Origin: Halomonas sp.
GTDB lineage: Bacteria; Pseudomonadota; Gammaproteobacteria; Pseudomonadales; Halomonadaceae
DNA: 64,000 bases
Assembly: GCA_018401555.1 (NCBI GenBank)
Contig: JAGYKP010000099.1
Coordinates: 1-64,000 of the forward strand
Reading direction: 5' to 3'
Part shown: positions 35,002 through 47,218 of the stretch, piece by piece
Position numbering within the stretch: position 1 is the first letter of the stretch
Layout: every line of letters starts with the position of its first letter
Notes under the pieces: model-generated
Told to the model about the DNA's origin: nothing
Seen by the model: the letters and a program-made list of their open reading frames with translations, nothing else
Databases searched by the model: none
Program-made: the position numbers and the translations under genes

Positions 35002-35116
35002 GGCTGGGACTCCCTGTTTGCCGAGGCCCTACTGGAGGTGGGCCCGCCTCCCCAGCATAGCCGTCCGGGCGGTGCGCTGTCCGGCAGGGACGCATTTTGT
35101 GTCACCCACGGGGCCG

Positions 35117-36025
35117 TCAGTTTTCGGGCAGGCAGCGCGGCAGGCTGTCATGCAGGGTGCGGGGCACGATGCCGAGGTCGGCGAAGCCACCGGCGTCCGG
35201 GTCGGCCAGGTTGTCGCGCTGCATCAGCAACACCTGGTCCCGGGTCAGGGGCGGCGAGGGCAGCGGGGCGAGCAGGGCGGCGGCCAGGCGCCAGGCGAGG
35301 AAGGGCAGCGGCACCAGCCGCGGATGACGCCCCAGCTGCGCCGCCACCCGCTGGACCAGTTCGCGGTAGCTGAGGATCTCGGGGCCACCCAGCTCGAAGA
35401 GTCGTCGTTCCACCGGGCGAGAGCCGCTCAGCCGCACCGCGGCGCGGGCCACGTCGTCCACATGCACCGGCTGCAGCCGGGTCGCGCCTCGCCCGAACAG
35501 CGGCACCAGCGGCAGGCGTACCAGCCGAGCCAGGTTGGCCAGCAGGGCGTCATCGGGGCCGAACAGCACCGAGGGGCGCAGCAGGATCGCCTTGGGCAGC
35601 GCCTCGAGCACGGCGTCCTCACCGGCGGCGCGGGCGCGCACATAGGCGGAAGGGGGAGTCGGCGCTGGTGCCGATGCCCGAGACATGCACCAGCCGGGCG
35701 ATGCTGGCCTCCCGGGCGAGCCTCGCCAGTTGGCCGGCCGCTTCCGCGTGGATCGCGGTGAAGGTCTGGGCCGCCCGGCGCCGCTCCACATAGAGCCCCA
35801 CCGCATTGATCGCGGCGACGCTGCCCGCCAGGGCGGCGGCCACCGACTCTCGTCGCGAATATCGCACGCCAAGCTCTCGATGCGGTCCCCGGGCTCGCGC
35901 CAGTCGGGCAGGCGCGGGTGGCGCGCGGCGATGCGTACCGCCCGGCCGGCTTCCACCAGCTCGCGCACGATGGCGCGGCCGAGGAAACCGGTGCCACCGA
36001 AGACCGTGGTCGGGCCCTCCTGCAT
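35117..36025 (-). CDS. NAD(P)-binding epimerase-like protein, NDUFA9-related (two compensating frame breaks)
   Basis: An atypical short-chain dehydrogenase. The dinucleotide motif [20 protein letters not shown] opens the protein. A middle part is in the wrong frame between about 35848 and 35651; the alternative frame there gives the sensible [20 protein letters not shown] and [20 protein letters not shown], with the expected S and Y-type positions. The tail has [20 protein letters not shown] and [15 protein letters not shown], as in NDUFA9-type and UDP-sugar epimerase-like proteins. At 35651 five Cs appear where four fit. Restored length about 302 residues. Role unknown. Confidence 0.72.
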   Translation of the reverse strand: MQEGPTTVFGGTGFLGRAIVRELVEAGRAVRIAARHPRLPDWREPGDRIESLACDIRDESRWPPPWRAASPRSMRWGSMWSGAGRPRPSPRSTRKRPANWRGSPGRPASPGWCMSRASAPAPTPPSAYVRARAAGEDAVLEALPKAILLRPSVLFGPDDALLANLARLVRLPLVPLFGRGATRLQPVHVDDVARAAVRLSGSRPVERRLFELGGPEILSYRELVQRVAAQLGRHPRLVPLPFLAWRLAAALLAPLPSPPLTRDQVLLMQRDNLADPDAGGFADLGIVPRTLHDSLPRCLPEN

Positions 36026-36156
36026 GCTGCTTCCTTCTCACCGTTGGGGAGCGTCAATCCTGCCAGGCCGCGCCGCGGCCGTCATGTGTCGGCTGGAGAC
36101 CCATGGCGCCGCGGTGTACGCTTGGCGGCTTTCCGCCACCCCATCAGGAGCCCGCC

Positions 36157-36495
36157 ATGAGCGATCTGCCCGTCTGTCCCGCCTGTTCCTCCCCCTATAC
36201 CTATGAGGACGGCATCCAGTATGTCTGCCCCGAGTGCGGCCACGAGTGGTCCGGGGAAGCGAGCGTCGAGAGCGACGACACCCTCCAGGTACGCGATGCC
36301 AACGGCAACCTGCTGGCCGATGGCGACAGCGTGACCGTGATCAAGGACCTCAAGGTCAAGGGCTCCTCCCTGGTGGTGAAGGTAGGCACCAAGGTCAAGA
36401 ACATCCGCCTGGTGGAGGGCGACCACGATATCGACTGCAAGGTCGAGGGTGTCGGCCCCATGAAGCTGAAGTCCGAGTTCGTGAAGAAGGCATGA
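36157..36495 (+). CDS. yjdM: Zinc-ribbon protein YjdM (PhnA family)
   Basis: A 112-residue protein with an N-terminal four-cysteine zinc ribbon ([25 protein letters not shown]) and a C-terminal SH3-like domain ([31 protein letters not shown]). This matches E. coli YjdM (formerly PhnA) along its length; despite the old name it is not proven to act in phosphonate use. AGGAG six bases before ATG 36157. Intact. Confidence 0.92.
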   Translation: MSDLPVCPACSSPYTYEDGIQYVCPECGHEWSGEASVESDDTLQVRDANGNLLADGDSVTVIKDLKVKGSSLVVKVGTKVKNIRLVEGDHDIDCKVEGVGPMKLKSEFVKKA

Positions 36496-36534
36496 GGGGC
36501 CCTCGGGGCAAGGCTTGCGATAGCGGGTCTTAAT

Positions 36535-36553
36535 GATAACGATAGTCGTTATT
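36535..36553. promoter_or_regulatory. Fur-box candidate upstream of the suf operon
   Basis: GATAACGATAGTCGTTATT matches the 19-base E. coli Fur consensus GATAATGATAATCATTATC at 15 positions and contains a perfect 7-base inverted repeat (ATAACGA-TAG-TCGTTAT). It lies about 150 bases before the regulator gene that opens the suf operon, where iron repression of suf is known in other gammaproteobacteria. Confidence 0.6.
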
Positions 36554-36701
36554 GATGCGAATGGCGCCTATCATGCTGCCAATCCGTCGCTTCGGCAGGG
36601 AAACCGCCTCGCGGGCTTCACATCGAATTCATACAGGACTAAAATGGTCCGCAATCGAGGCACGGTATTCCGCCGGGCCGCTCGCTGACAGGAGGCTCGT
36701 C

Positions 36702-37165
36702 ATGCTCAAGCTCTCGCGGCTGACCGACTATGCCGCCGTGGTGATGGCCCAGATCGCCCGTCACCCCGAGCAGCCCCAGGCGGCGGCCGAGCTCGCCGAA
36801 GCGGTCCAGCTTCCGCATCCCACCGTCAGCAAGACGCTGAAGATGCTGGTCAAGGCGGGTTTGCTGGAGTCGCGCCGCGGTGCCCAGGGGGATACTCCCT
36901 GGCGCGGCCCGCCTCCGAGATCACCGCTATCGACATCATCACCGCCATCGAGGGGCCGGTGGCGATGACCGAATGCAGTCATGCCGAGGGCGACTGTGAC
37001 CTGGCCGCTACCTGCGGCGTGGCCGACAACTGGCAGCGCGTTTCGCTGGGGGTGCGCACCCTGCTCGGCAGCGTGACCCTGGCCCATCTGGCCAGCGCCT
37101 CGCCGATCAAGCTGCCGGTGCAGCTGCCCATCCAGAGCGTGAGCCTGGCCGCCGACACGGCCTGA
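36702..37165 (+). CDS. SUF-system Rrf2-family Fe-S regulator (one frame break)
   Basis: An IscR-like winged-helix repressor of Fe-S assembly genes. N-terminal DNA-binding part: MLKLSRLTDYAAVVMAQIAR, ELAEAVQLPHPTVSKTLKML; the three cysteines for the [2Fe-2S] cluster follow in CSHAEGDCDLAATCGV (C-x6-C-x5-C). At 36887-36891 a run of five Gs should be six; restored, the sequence reads GGYSLARPASEITAIDIITA between the two parts. About 154 residues. ATG 36702 with GGAGG six bases upstream. It opens the suf operon and probably regulates it with Fur. Confidence 0.9.
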
Positions 37166-37237
37166 GCCACTCAAGTTTCATCGGATTCAATCGGCGAGCC
37201 CGTCTCGCCGGCCCAACCGCCCGGGAGGGGAGAGATC

Positions 37238-38680
<1,443 letters not shown>

Positions 38681-38724
38681 TCACCCTGTTGCCAATCGCT
38701 TTCTCGAATCAAAAGGTATTCACG

Positions 38725-39473
<749 letters not shown>

Positions 39474-39477
<4 letters not shown>

Positions 39478-40835
39478 GTGAAGAGACACAGCGTTTTCTC
39501 GACCGCCTGGCCGAGTTCCGCGCCGGCCGCCTCGAGACTCGGGGCCAGGAGCCGACCTGGATCGCCGCCCGGCGCCAGGCCGGTGCGGCCCGCTTCGAGG
39601 CGATGGGCTTTCCCACCCGCCGCGACGAGGCGTGGAAGTACACCGACGTGCGCGCCATCGCCCGGGGCGACTTCGCCCTGGCCGAGGATGCCGAGTTCTC
39701 CCAGGCCGGCGCGGCGGCCCTGACCCTGCCCATCGATGCGCACCGGCTGACCTTCGTCGACGGCGTCTTCGCCCCGGCCCTGTCGCGGCTCGACGACCTG
39801 CCGGCGGGTGTCAGCCTGGTGCCGCTCTCGGCGGCCCTGGAGGAGAACCACGAGGCGGTGGGCGGTCCGCTGGGGCGCCTCACCGGGGTCGAGTTCTCGC
39901 CCTTCTCGGCGCTCAATACCGCCTTCATGGAGGAGGGGGCCGTGCTGCGCCTGGCGCCGGGCACGGTGGTCGAGAAGCCGATCATCCTGCAGTTCCTCTC
40001 CAGAAGTGGCGCGCAGCCGGTGATGAGCCATCCGCGCATCCTGGTCCAGGCCGGCGGGCGCAGCCAGGCGACCCTGGTCGAGCACCACGTGGGCGAGGAA
40101 GAGGCGGCCAACTTCACCAACCTGGTGGAAGAGATCATCCTCGAGCGCAACGCCATCCTGACCCACTACAAGCTGCAGGAGGCGCCGCTTGCCGACCTGC
40201 ATGTGGCTTCGATCCACGTCGAGCAGGCCCGCGACAGTCGCTATACCTCGTTCAACCTGAACCTGGGTGGCGCGCTGGTGCGCACCGACCTGATCAGCGA
40301 GCTGAATGGCGAGAACGCCACCTGCGACTTCTATGGCCTGTTCTACGGCCAGGGCCGTCAGCACGTGGACAGCCACACCCTGGCCAACCACAACGCGCCC
40401 CACACCTTCTCCAACGAGAACTACAAGGGCATCCTCGACGACCGCGCCCACGGCGTGTTCAACGGCAAGGTGGTGGTCAAGCGCGACAGCCAGAAGATCG
40501 AGGGCTTCCAGAGCAACGCCAACCTGCTGCTCTCCGACCGTGCCGAGATCGACGCCAAGCCGGAGCTCGAGATCTACGCCGATGACGTCAAGTGCTCCCA
40601 TGGCACCACCACCGGCCAGCTCGACGAGGAGGCGATCTATGCCCTGCGCAGTCGCGGCATCGACCGCCAGACCGCTCGGGGGCTGCTGACCCTGGCCTTC
40701 GCCGGCGAGGTGCTGGAGGAGGTGAACCTGGATGCCATCGCCGAGCGCGTGGAGCTCGCCGTGGCCGGCAAGCTGCCCGAGCGCTTCAACCTGGCCGGGC
40801 TGGTGGAAGCCGCCGTGGCCATGGGTGATGAATAA
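39474..40835 (+). CDS. sufD: Fe-S cluster assembly protein SufD
   Basis: Partner of SufB and SufC. 453 residues; beta-helix core typical of SufBD with [56 protein letters not shown] and [20 protein letters not shown], and the conserved His in [21 protein letters not shown] 39474 overlaps the sufC stop. Intact. Confidence 0.96.
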
Positions 40836-40862
40836 CCGAGAACCCATGAGGAGGAGCCTGCC

Positions 40863-42120
40863 ATGAACGACCTGGCCACCCGTGCCGCGGCGATGCCGAG
40901 TCTCGATGTCGCGGCGATCCGCGCGGACTTCCCGATCCTCTCCCGCCAGGTGCATGGCAGGCCGCTGGTCTATCTCGACAATGCGGCGACCAGCCAGACC
41001 CCGCGCCAGGTGATCGCGGCGTTCGACGCCTACTACGGCGGCTACAACGCCAATATCCACCGCGGGCTGCATACCCTGGCGGACGAGGCCACGGCAGCCT
41101 TCGAGGGCACCCGGGAGACGGTGCGCGGCTTCCTGAACGCGGCCGAGACCCGCGAGATCATCTTCACTCGCGGCACCACCGAGGCGATCAACCTGGTGGC
41201 CAACAGCTGGGGCCGCGCCAACCTCAAGGCCGGCGACGAGGTGCTGATCTCGCGCCTCGAGCACCACTCCAATATCGTGCCCTGGCAGATGCTGGCCGCC
41301 GAGCTCGGCTTCACCATCAAGGTGATCCCGGTGGACGAGCGTGGCGTGCTCGACCTCGATGCCTACCGTGCGCTCTTCACCGAGCGCACGAGGCTGGTGG
41401 CGGTGAACCACGTCTCCAACGCCTTCGGCACGGTCAACCCGGTCAAGGCGATGGCCGCGGTTGCCCATGCCCACGGGGCTCTGATCCTGGTCGACGGCGC
41501 CCAGGCCACGCCTCACCAGGCGGTGGACGTGCGCGACCTCGATGCCGACTTCTATGCCTTCTCCGGCCACAAGGTCTATGGCCCCACCGGCGTCGGCGTG
41601 CTCTACGGCAAGGCCGAGCTGCTCGAGTCGATGCCGCCCTGGCAGGGTGGTGGCGAGATGATCGCCACGGTCTCCTTCGAGGCCGGCACCACCTTCGCCG
41701 AGCTTCCCCACAAGTTCGAGGCCGGCACCCCGGCCATCGCCGAGGTGATCGCCCTGGGCGAGGCCCCTGAAGTGGGTCGCCGGCGTCGGTCTCGACGCCA
41801 TCGGCGCCTGGGAGGGACGGCTGCTGGCCCACGCCACCGAGCGGGTCCTGCGCATCGATGGCCTGCGCATCCTGGGCACTGCCCCGGACAAGGCCGGGGT
41901 GCTCTCCTTCGTGGTCGACGGCGCCCATGCCCAGGATATCGGGCTGCTGATCGACCAGCTCGGGGTGGCGATCCGTACCGGTCACCACTGTGCCCAGCCG
42001 TTGCTGGCCCACTTCGGCGTGGACGCCACCTGCCGGGCATCGTTCGCCGCCTACAACACCCTGGAAGAGATCGACGTCTTCGCCGAGGCCCTGGAGCGCG
42101 TCATCGGCATGGTCAGGTAA
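40863..42120 (+). CDS. sufS: Cysteine desulfurase SufS (one frame break)
   Basis: A PLP enzyme that takes sulfur from cysteine. Motifs: YLDNAATSQTPRQVI, GLHTLADEATAAFE, GTTEAINLVANSWG, SRLEHHSNIVPWQML, the PLP lysine in AFSGHKVYGPTGVGVLYG, and the persulfide cysteine in RTGHHCAQPLL. The frame breaks at 41764-41767, where GCCCCTG should be GCCCTG; restored, KWVAGVGLDAIGAWEGRLLA follows. About 418 residues. No sufE or sufU adjoins, so the sulfur acceptor for this desulfurase must lie elsewhere. Confidence 0.94.
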
Positions 42121-42128
42121 GCCCCGGT

Positions 42129-42166
42129 CGGACAGGGAGCCGCCAGACGGACAGGGAACCGCCAGA
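42129..42166. repeat. 19-bp tandem duplication between sufS and sufT
   Basis: Two adjacent copies of CGGACAGGGAGCCGCCAGA, the second with one A for G change, lie just before the ribosome-binding site of sufT. It is most likely a recent slippage duplication in an untranslated spacer. Confidence 0.85.
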
Positions 42167-42178
42167 TATAGGAACGCC

Positions 42179-42751
42179 ATGAGCGATATCGAGCAGATAG
42201 CGAGCCTTCACAAGGGACAGGAGCTGCCCCTGCAGCGTGACGTGGAGGTGATCTCCATCCCCTTCGGCAAGACCGTGACCCTTGCCGAGGACAGCGTGGT
42301 CAGCGTGATGCAGGCCAAGGGCAGCACGGTCAGCGTCGGCTTCGAGGGGCGCCTCTACCTGATCGAGGGCGCCAACCTCGATGCCCTGGGCCTGGAGGCG
42401 CTGCCGCGCCCGACCCTGCCCGAGGATGCCTCGGAGGACGAGATCGAGCAGTTCGTCTGGGACCAGTTGCGTACCTGTTTCGACCCCGAGATCCCGGTCA
42501 ACATCGTCGACCTGGGGCTGGTCTACGGCTGCCGCATCGAGCGGCTGATCAGCGGTGAGCGCATCGTCACCATCCGCATGACCCTCACCGCCCCGGGCTG
42601 CGGCATGGGCGACGTGATCGCCGCCGACGCGCGCAACAAGATCCTCGGTGCCCCGCAGATCAGCAAGGTGCATACCGAGATCGTCTTCGATCCGCCCTGG
42701 AGCCGTGAGATGATGAGCGACGAGGCCAAGCTCGAGCTCGGCATGTTCTAG
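42179..42751 (+). CDS. sufT: Fe-S assembly protein SufT (DUF59/MIP18 domain)
   Basis: A 190-residue SufT. The N-terminal extension (MSDIEQIASLHKGQELPLQR, VISIPFGKTVTLAEDSVVSV) is typical; the C-terminal MIP18 domain has FDPEIPVNIVDLGLVYGCRI and MTLTAPGCGMGDVIAADA with the conserved cysteine. SufT helps Fe-S maturation under high demand. ATG 42179 with AGGAA close upstream, after the 19-bp tandem duplication. Intact, last suf gene. Confidence 0.93.
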   Translation: MSDIEQIASLHKGQELPLQRDVEVISIPFGKTVTLAEDSVVSVMQAKGSTVSVGFEGRLYLIEGANLDALGLEALPRPTLPEDASEDEIEQFVWDQLRTCFDPEIPVNIVDLGLVYGCRIERLISGERIVTIRMTLTAPGCGMGDVIAADARNKILGAPQISKVHTEIVFDPPWSREMMSDEAKLELGMF

Positions 42752-42822
42752 CGGCCTGTGCCCGCGGCACCTCGCGGTGATCGACCAGGACGTGCCGGGC
42801 GCACAGGGAACAGGAGATGCCG

Positions 42823-43549
42823 ATGAAGTTGGCAGCATGGCGGGTCCTCCGGGCCATCCTGATGGCGCTGGGCACGGCGGTGCTGCTGGCTGCACTGCTG
42901 TTGCTGGTCGCCAACCTCTGGGTGCTGGGCCAGACCCGTGAGCGTATCGAGCATGATCTGCCGCTGTGCCGTGCCGAGCGGGGTGGGCATCGTCTTCGGC
43001 ACCTCCCACTGGACCCGCAGTGGGGTCCGCAATCCCTACTTCGAGGCGCGCATGAGCGCCGCGGCGCGGCTGCTGCGCCTGGGCCGGGTCGACCACCTGC
43101 TGCTCTCCGGCGATAACCGTACCCTCTCCTACAACGAACCCATCACCATGTGGCGTGACCTGCGCGGCCGCGCCGTGCCCGAAACCGCCATGACGCTGGA
43201 CTACGCCGGCTTCAGCACCTTCGATACCCTGGCCCGAGCCCGCCAGGTATTCGGCGTGGAGCGTGCGCTGCTGATCACCCAGGCCTGGCACCTGCCGCGG
43301 GCGCTGTTCATCGCCGAGGCGCTGGGCATCGAGGCCCAGGGCTGCGCGGTATCGACACGGCAGGTGAGGGGGGAGTGGCGCCTGGCGGCGCGGGAGTGGG
43401 TGGCGCGACTGGCCACCCTGGGAGATCTCTATCTGTGGGGGCGTGAGCCCCACTTCCTGGGGCCACGGGAGCCACTGGTGATCGTGCCGCGGAGTTTGCC
43501 GCAGGGCTGGGCCATCGATACGCCGGGACCGGTAGCAGAGCGGCGCTGA
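42823..43549 (+). CDS. sanA: SanA/YdcF-family protein (one frame break)
   Basis: An inner-membrane-anchored DUF218 protein like SanA, which affects envelope barrier function. A signal anchor (MKLAAWRVLRAILMALGTAVLLAALLLLVANLW) is followed by the DUF218 core: GIVFGTSHWTRSGVRNPYFE, RVDHLLLSGDNRTLSYNEP, MTLDYAGFSTFDTLARARQV and ALLITQAWHLPRALFIAEALG. The frame breaks at 42980-42983, where GGGG should be GGG. I prefer ATG 42823 with AGGAG six bases upstream over ATG 42817. About 242 residues. It follows sufT after 71 bases, possibly on the same transcript. Confidence 0.85.
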
Positions 43550-43606
43550 GCAGGAGCCCTCAGCGCTACCCGGTCAGAGCCTACAGCGCGAGTCGGGCAA
43601 CAGCCT

Positions 43607-44056
43607 TCAGCGCCGCTTGGTGCGGCTCTTCTGCAGCGCGTAGAGCTCACGGATCAGCGCCCGGCAGCCCTTCCAGCACTCTTCCACCTTCGGCTCGAGG
43701 GCGTCGGGCAGGGGGTGGGTCATCAGGTTGGAGAGGGCCTGCATCAGCACGCGTTCCTGCTCCAGCAGTTCCCCGATCACCACCTGACTCTCGTTGCCGA
43801 CGAAGCTCTTCAGCCGGCTCCACAGCCACATGTAGTCGTCGCGTTCGACATCGGCGTCCCGCGGCAGCATGTTGAGGTGCTCCCGGGCGAGCTCCTGCAG
43901 CTCGCGCATCGACTGGCTGCGCGCCTCATAGTGCGGCTTGAGGGCGTCGCGCAGCGATGGGCGCAGGCGCTCCAGATTGTCCTGAAAGTAGTCGATGCTG
44001 TCGGCCAGCGCTTCCAGCACGCTGTCCATCGCCACCTGGCGATTGTCGAGAAACAT
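43607..44056 (-). CDS. Helical conserved hypothetical protein
   Basis: A 149-residue, almost entirely helical soluble protein (LDNRQVAMDSVLEALADSID, LRDALKPHYEARSQSMRELQELAREHLNML) with a basic tail KSRTKRR. It faintly resembles ferritin-like four-helix DUF2383 proteins, but I cannot confirm this. Intact, single gene. Function unknown. Confidence 0.55.
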   Translation of the reverse strand: MFLDNRQVAMDSVLEALADSIDYFQDNLERLRPSLRDALKPHYEARSQSMRELQELAREHLNMLPRDADVERDDYMWLWSRLKSFVGNESQVVIGELLEQERVLMQALSNLMTHPLPDALEPKVEECWKGCRALIRELYALQKSRTKRR

Positions 44057-44178
44057 GAGCGGTCACCCCCTTTGGTGACGCAGATTGTGGCCGGGGAAAC
44101 ACTGTTTTGCTACCCCCGGATTGGAATAAGTGTGGAATCCGCGATGCCCATTGGGCCTGGCCTGTGCACAACTGGCAA

Positions 44179-45087
44179 TTACCCCTTGGGCTTAGGCGGT
44201 GCCTTGCGGGCCGGGGCGGCATTCTTCTCAAGGTGTTCGATGATCAGCCCGGCGATATCCTTGCCGGTGGCGCTCTCGATGCCCTGCAGGCCAGGCGAGG
44301 AGTTGACCTCCATGATCACGGGGCCGTGATTGGCGCGCAACAGGTCGACGCCGGCCACCCGCAGGCCCATGGCCTTGGCGGCGCGGATCGCCGTGGAGCG
44401 CTCCTCCGGCGTGATGCGGATCACGCTGGCGGTGCCGCCGCGGTGCAGGTTGGAGCGGAACTCGCCCTCGGCGGCCTGGCGCTTCATGGCCGCCACCACC
44501 TTGTCGCCGATGACGAAGCAGCGGATATCGGCGCCGCGGGCCTCCTTGATGTACTCCTGGACCATGATATTGGCCTTCATGCCCATGAAGGCCTGGATCA
44601 CGCTCTCCGCCGCCTGGTTGGTCTCGGCCAGCACCACGCCGATGCCCTGGGTGCCCTCGAGCAGCTTGATGACCAGCGGGGCGCCCTTGACCATGGTGAT
44701 CAGGTCGGGGATGTCGTCGGGGGAGTGGGCGAAGCCGGTGATCGGCAGGCCCAGGCCCTTGCGCGACAGCAGCTGCAGCGAACGCAGCTTGTCCCGGGAG
44801 CGGGTGATCGAGACGTTGTCGTTGAGCACATAGGTGCCCATCATCTCGAACTGGCGCAGCACCGCACAGCCGTAGAAGGTCACCGAGGCGCCGATGCGCG
44901 GGATCACCGCGTCGAAGGGCTCCAGCTCCTCCCCCTTGTAGTGGATCGAGGGGTGGTGGGCGGCGATGCTCATGTAGCAGCGCAGGGTGTCGACCACCCG
45001 GGCGGTGTGGCCGCGCTGTTCGGCGGCCTCCACCAGGCGCCGCGTGGAGTAGAGGTTGCGATTGCGTGACAGCAGCGCGATATGCAT
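44179..45087 (-). CDS. rimK: Ribosomal protein S6 L-glutamate ligase RimK
   Basis: An ATP-grasp ligase that adds glutamates to the C-terminus of ribosomal protein S6. Motifs: [60 protein letters not shown] (ATP-binding K and loop), [20 protein letters not shown] and [23 protein letters not shown] 45087 is the conserved start ([11 protein letters not shown]); upstream residues do not belong. 302 residues. Preceded by rimB with a 31-base gap, so it is the last gene of a DUF3549-rimB-rimK operon. Confidence 0.95.
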   Translation of the reverse strand: MHIALLSRNRNLYSTRRLVEAAEQRGHTARVVDTLRCYMSIAAHHPSIHYKGEELEPFDAVIPRIGASVTFYGCAVLRQFEMMGTYVLNDNVSITRSRDKLRSLQLLSRKGLGLPITGFAHSPDDIPDLITMVKGAPLVIKLLEGTQGIGVVLAETNQAAESVIQAFMGMKANIMVQEYIKEARGADIRCFVIGDKVVAAMKRQAAEGEFRSNLHRGGTASVIRITPEERSTAIRAAKAMGLRVAGVDLLRANHGPVIMEVNSSPGLQGIESATGKDIAGLIIEHLEKNAAPARKAPPKPKG

Positions 45088-45118
45088 CGAGTAGCTCCGG
45101 GACGATGGGCCGGTCGGT

Positions 45119-45565
45119 TCAGGGTTCGCCGTGCAGGAAGGCGGCGCCGGGCGCCACCAGCAGGCGACGCAGGGCACGGCGGCCCAGCAGCATGGGGTGG
45201 CGCATGTCGCGCCGGTCGGTCAGGGAGAACTCCACTTGGTACTCCAGCGAGCCGAGGCGCATGGGCGTGCGGATCACGTAGCGCCACTCCTCCTGGCCAT
45301 TGGAGCTGCGCACCTTACGGCGATCGTGGAGGTGCATGCGAAAGACGTGGGGCGGTGTCTCGGGGCCTCCGCTGCGGGTGGTGAAGCTGACCCACAGGTG
45401 GCCGTCCTCCTCGAAGGATTCGATGTCCTCGGCGTGCAGCGCCGAAGTGCGTGCTCCGGTATCCGCCTTGGCGCACAGCACGAGGTGCATCTCCGGCAGC
45501 TCGACCATCTCGCGGCGGCCGATCACCGCCTTGGGGGTATAGGGCAGTTCCTTCATCATCGTCAT
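45119..45565 (-). CDS. rimB: RimB-type retropepsin-like protease (ATP-dependent zinc protease family)
   Basis: A 148-residue protein of the family often labelled ATP-dependent zinc protease (PF05618). The N-terminal [18 protein letters not shown] carries an Asp-Thr-Gly triad at residues 35-37, the mark of a retropepsin-like aspartic protease, followed by a flap-like region and [16 protein letters not shown] ending. In Pseudomonas the adjacent homologue is called RimB and removes glutamate residues added by RimK. Here it sits between a DUF3549 gene and rimK in the same direction. Intact. Confidence 0.85.
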   Translation of the reverse strand: MTMMKELPYTPKAVIGRREMVELPEMHLVLCAKADTGARTSALHAEDIESFEEDGHLWVSFTTRSGGPETPPHVFRMHLHDRRKVRSSNGQEEWRYVIRTPMRLGSLEYQVEFSLTDRRDMRHPMLLGRRALRRLLVAPGAAFLHGEP

Positions 45566-45580
45566 GGGTCGTTCTCGCCT

Positions 45581-46600
45581 TCAGCGCGTCAGGGCCGCGA
45601 GCCGCTGGCCGATGGGCGAGTCGGCGGGCGCCTCGCGCAGGGTCATCAGCACCGGCAGTCGCAGCCTGGGAATCAGGGCCAGGTCGCGGGCCACTGTCAT
45701 GAAGTCGGCCTGCTTGCAGCTGGCCAGGCGCTCCAGGTAGCGCGGCAGCCGCTGGCCATCCTCGAGCAGGGGCCAGCCGCGTGCGGCGATGGCCGCCAGC
45801 AGGTCGGGACCACAGGCGTGGGCATCGGCGAGCAGGCTGTCGAACCAGGCACCGGCGGCCTCGCTTCCCGAGACGGCGCGCACACAGGCACACAGGGCCT
45901 CCACGTCGCCGGCCTCGGCGGCCGCTTCGCCCCGGGTACGCAGGGCCGCGGCCAGCTCGCCGTCGATGGCCACATGCTCCAGGCAGTAGCACAGCGAGAT
46001 CAGGACCGCGTGGGGCAGGTCGGGAAGCCGCGCGACCAGCTGCCGGCGCTCGTCGGCGCCCATGCGTACCGCGAAGTCGGCCAGCCCCTGGAGGCCGAGT
46101 GCCTGCCAGTCGAGGGCCTGCTGGCCGCTCAGGTAGGCCTCCACCGGCTCCAGGTGCTGGCTGGCCGGACGACCCAGGTCGCGACTGGCGCGGGCGTGCA
46201 GGATGGCCTGGAAGGGCAGCGAGGGGGTGAATGCCAGGGGGTTGTCCTTCATCAGGTTATCCACCGCCTGGCCATCCTCGCGGCCGACGCTTTCCACGCT
46301 TCGTCCCAGGGTCTCGAGCAGTCGCTGCACGAAGGCATCGCGGGATGCCGGATCGAGGCGGCCCTGTTCGTCCAGGGGCAGCGCCAGGAACCAGATCAGC
46401 GGGTCCTGCATGTCACCCAGGCGGAAGACCAGGCCCAGCCTGGCCTGGCCCTGCCAGGGGGCGGGCCAGGGTGCAGCGTCGTCCTCCAGGGCCGCCAGGG
46501 TGGCCATCTCGCAGGGCTCCACGCGCCGGCCAAGGTGGTAGAGCCGCACCTCGGCACCGCTGCGCACGAAGAAATCGTGAAGGGTGTGGATGGGTTGCAT
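45581..46600 (-). CDS. DUF3549 family protein
   Basis: A 339-residue protein whose N-terminal half (MQPIHTLHDFFVRSGAEVRL, LIWFLALPLDEQGRLDPASR) matches the DUF3549 family of gammaproteobacteria; the rest is alpha-helical, perhaps a HEAT-like solenoid. No catalytic motif. Function unknown. ATG 46600. Its stop is 15 bases before rimB, so it is the first gene of a three-gene operon with rimB and rimK. Intact. Confidence 0.75.
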   Translation of the reverse strand: MQPIHTLHDFFVRSGAEVRLYHLGRRVEPCEMATLAALEDDAAPWPAPWQGQARLGLVFRLGDMQDPLIWFLALPLDEQGRLDPASRDAFVQRLLETLGRSVESVGREDGQAVDNLMKDNPLAFTPSLPFQAILHARASRDLGRPASQHLEPVEAYLSGQQALDWQALGLQGLADFAVRMGADERRQLVARLPDLPHAVLISLCYCLEHVAIDGELAAALRTRGEAAAEAGDVEALCACVRAVSGSEAAGAWFDSLLADAHACGPDLLAAIAARGWPLLEDGQRLPRYLERLASCKQADFMTVARDLALIPRLRLPVLMTLREAPADSPIGQRLAALTR

Positions 46601-46746
46601 GGCATCTCCGCTTGTCAGAGCGTGCACTCTACCGCGGCATCGATGGGCTGTCAGCAGGTTAGGCGAGCTTCCCGGGGCAATGGTCAAATCTTGATCGCCG
46701 GCCGCCGGCGCCCATGACATCTGGGCTGGCGGACTCTTTCCAGCGG

Positions 46747-46755
46747 TTATCCACA
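46747..46755. other. Perfect DnaA-box sequence
   Basis: TTATCCACA, identical to the strongest E. coli DnaA box, lies in the 262-base gap between the divergent DUF3549 and yqcC genes. A single box is not an origin; it may bind DnaA for regulation or titration, or be chance. Confidence 0.35.
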
Positions 46756-46862
46756 GCCCCGTTCACGGAAACTGTGAATGGGAGAGTGGACAGCGGTGCA
46801 CCGGGTGGTCACTCGCCGCCGGGGGCGGGATAATGGCCCCACACCCGCATGGAGTTTCACCG

Positions 46863-47195
46863 ATGACGGTTCACGACGAACTCGACCAATCCCTGCGCCG
46901 GCTCGAGGCCACCATGAAGGCCGCCAACCTGTGGCGCATGGAGACGCCCGACCCCGCGGCGTTCGACAGCCAGCAGCCCTTCTGCGTCGATACCATGGCG
47001 CTGCCCCAGTGGCTGCGCTTCGTGTTTATCGCCCGCCTGGACGCCCTGGTGGAGCGGCGCGCCGCGCTGCCGGCACGCTGCGACGTGGCCCCGGCGCTGG
47101 AGGCTTATCTCACCCAGGAGGGGGTGCGCCCCAGCGACCGGTTGCTGCTCTGCCAGGTGGTGGAGGAGATCGACCGCCTGGTCACTGAGAACTGA
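46863..47195 (+). CDS. yqcC: YqcC-family protein
   Basis: A 110-residue soluble helical protein of the YqcC family: DELDQSLRRLEATMKAANLW, PFCVDTMALPQWLRFVFIAR with the conserved PFxxDxxxFxQWLQ-type motif. In other gammaproteobacteria it neighbours truC; its role is unproven. ATG 46863, chosen over an in-frame start at 46833 because homologues begin near the D-E-L segment. Intact. Confidence 0.85.
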   Translation: MTVHDELDQSLRRLEATMKAANLWRMETPDPAAFDSQQPFCVDTMALPQWLRFVFIARLDALVERRAALPARCDVAPALEAYLTQEGVRPSDRLLLCQVVEEIDRLVTEN

Positions 47196-47218
47196 ACCGG
47201 CCACCGGGTGGCCGGTTC
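47194..47218 (+). terminator. Hairpin after yqcC
   Basis: GAACCGGCCAC pairs with GTGGCCGGTTC around CGG. The stem overlaps the yqcC stop. There is no T-run; the right arm is the first unit of a tandem repeat. Confidence 0.6.
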
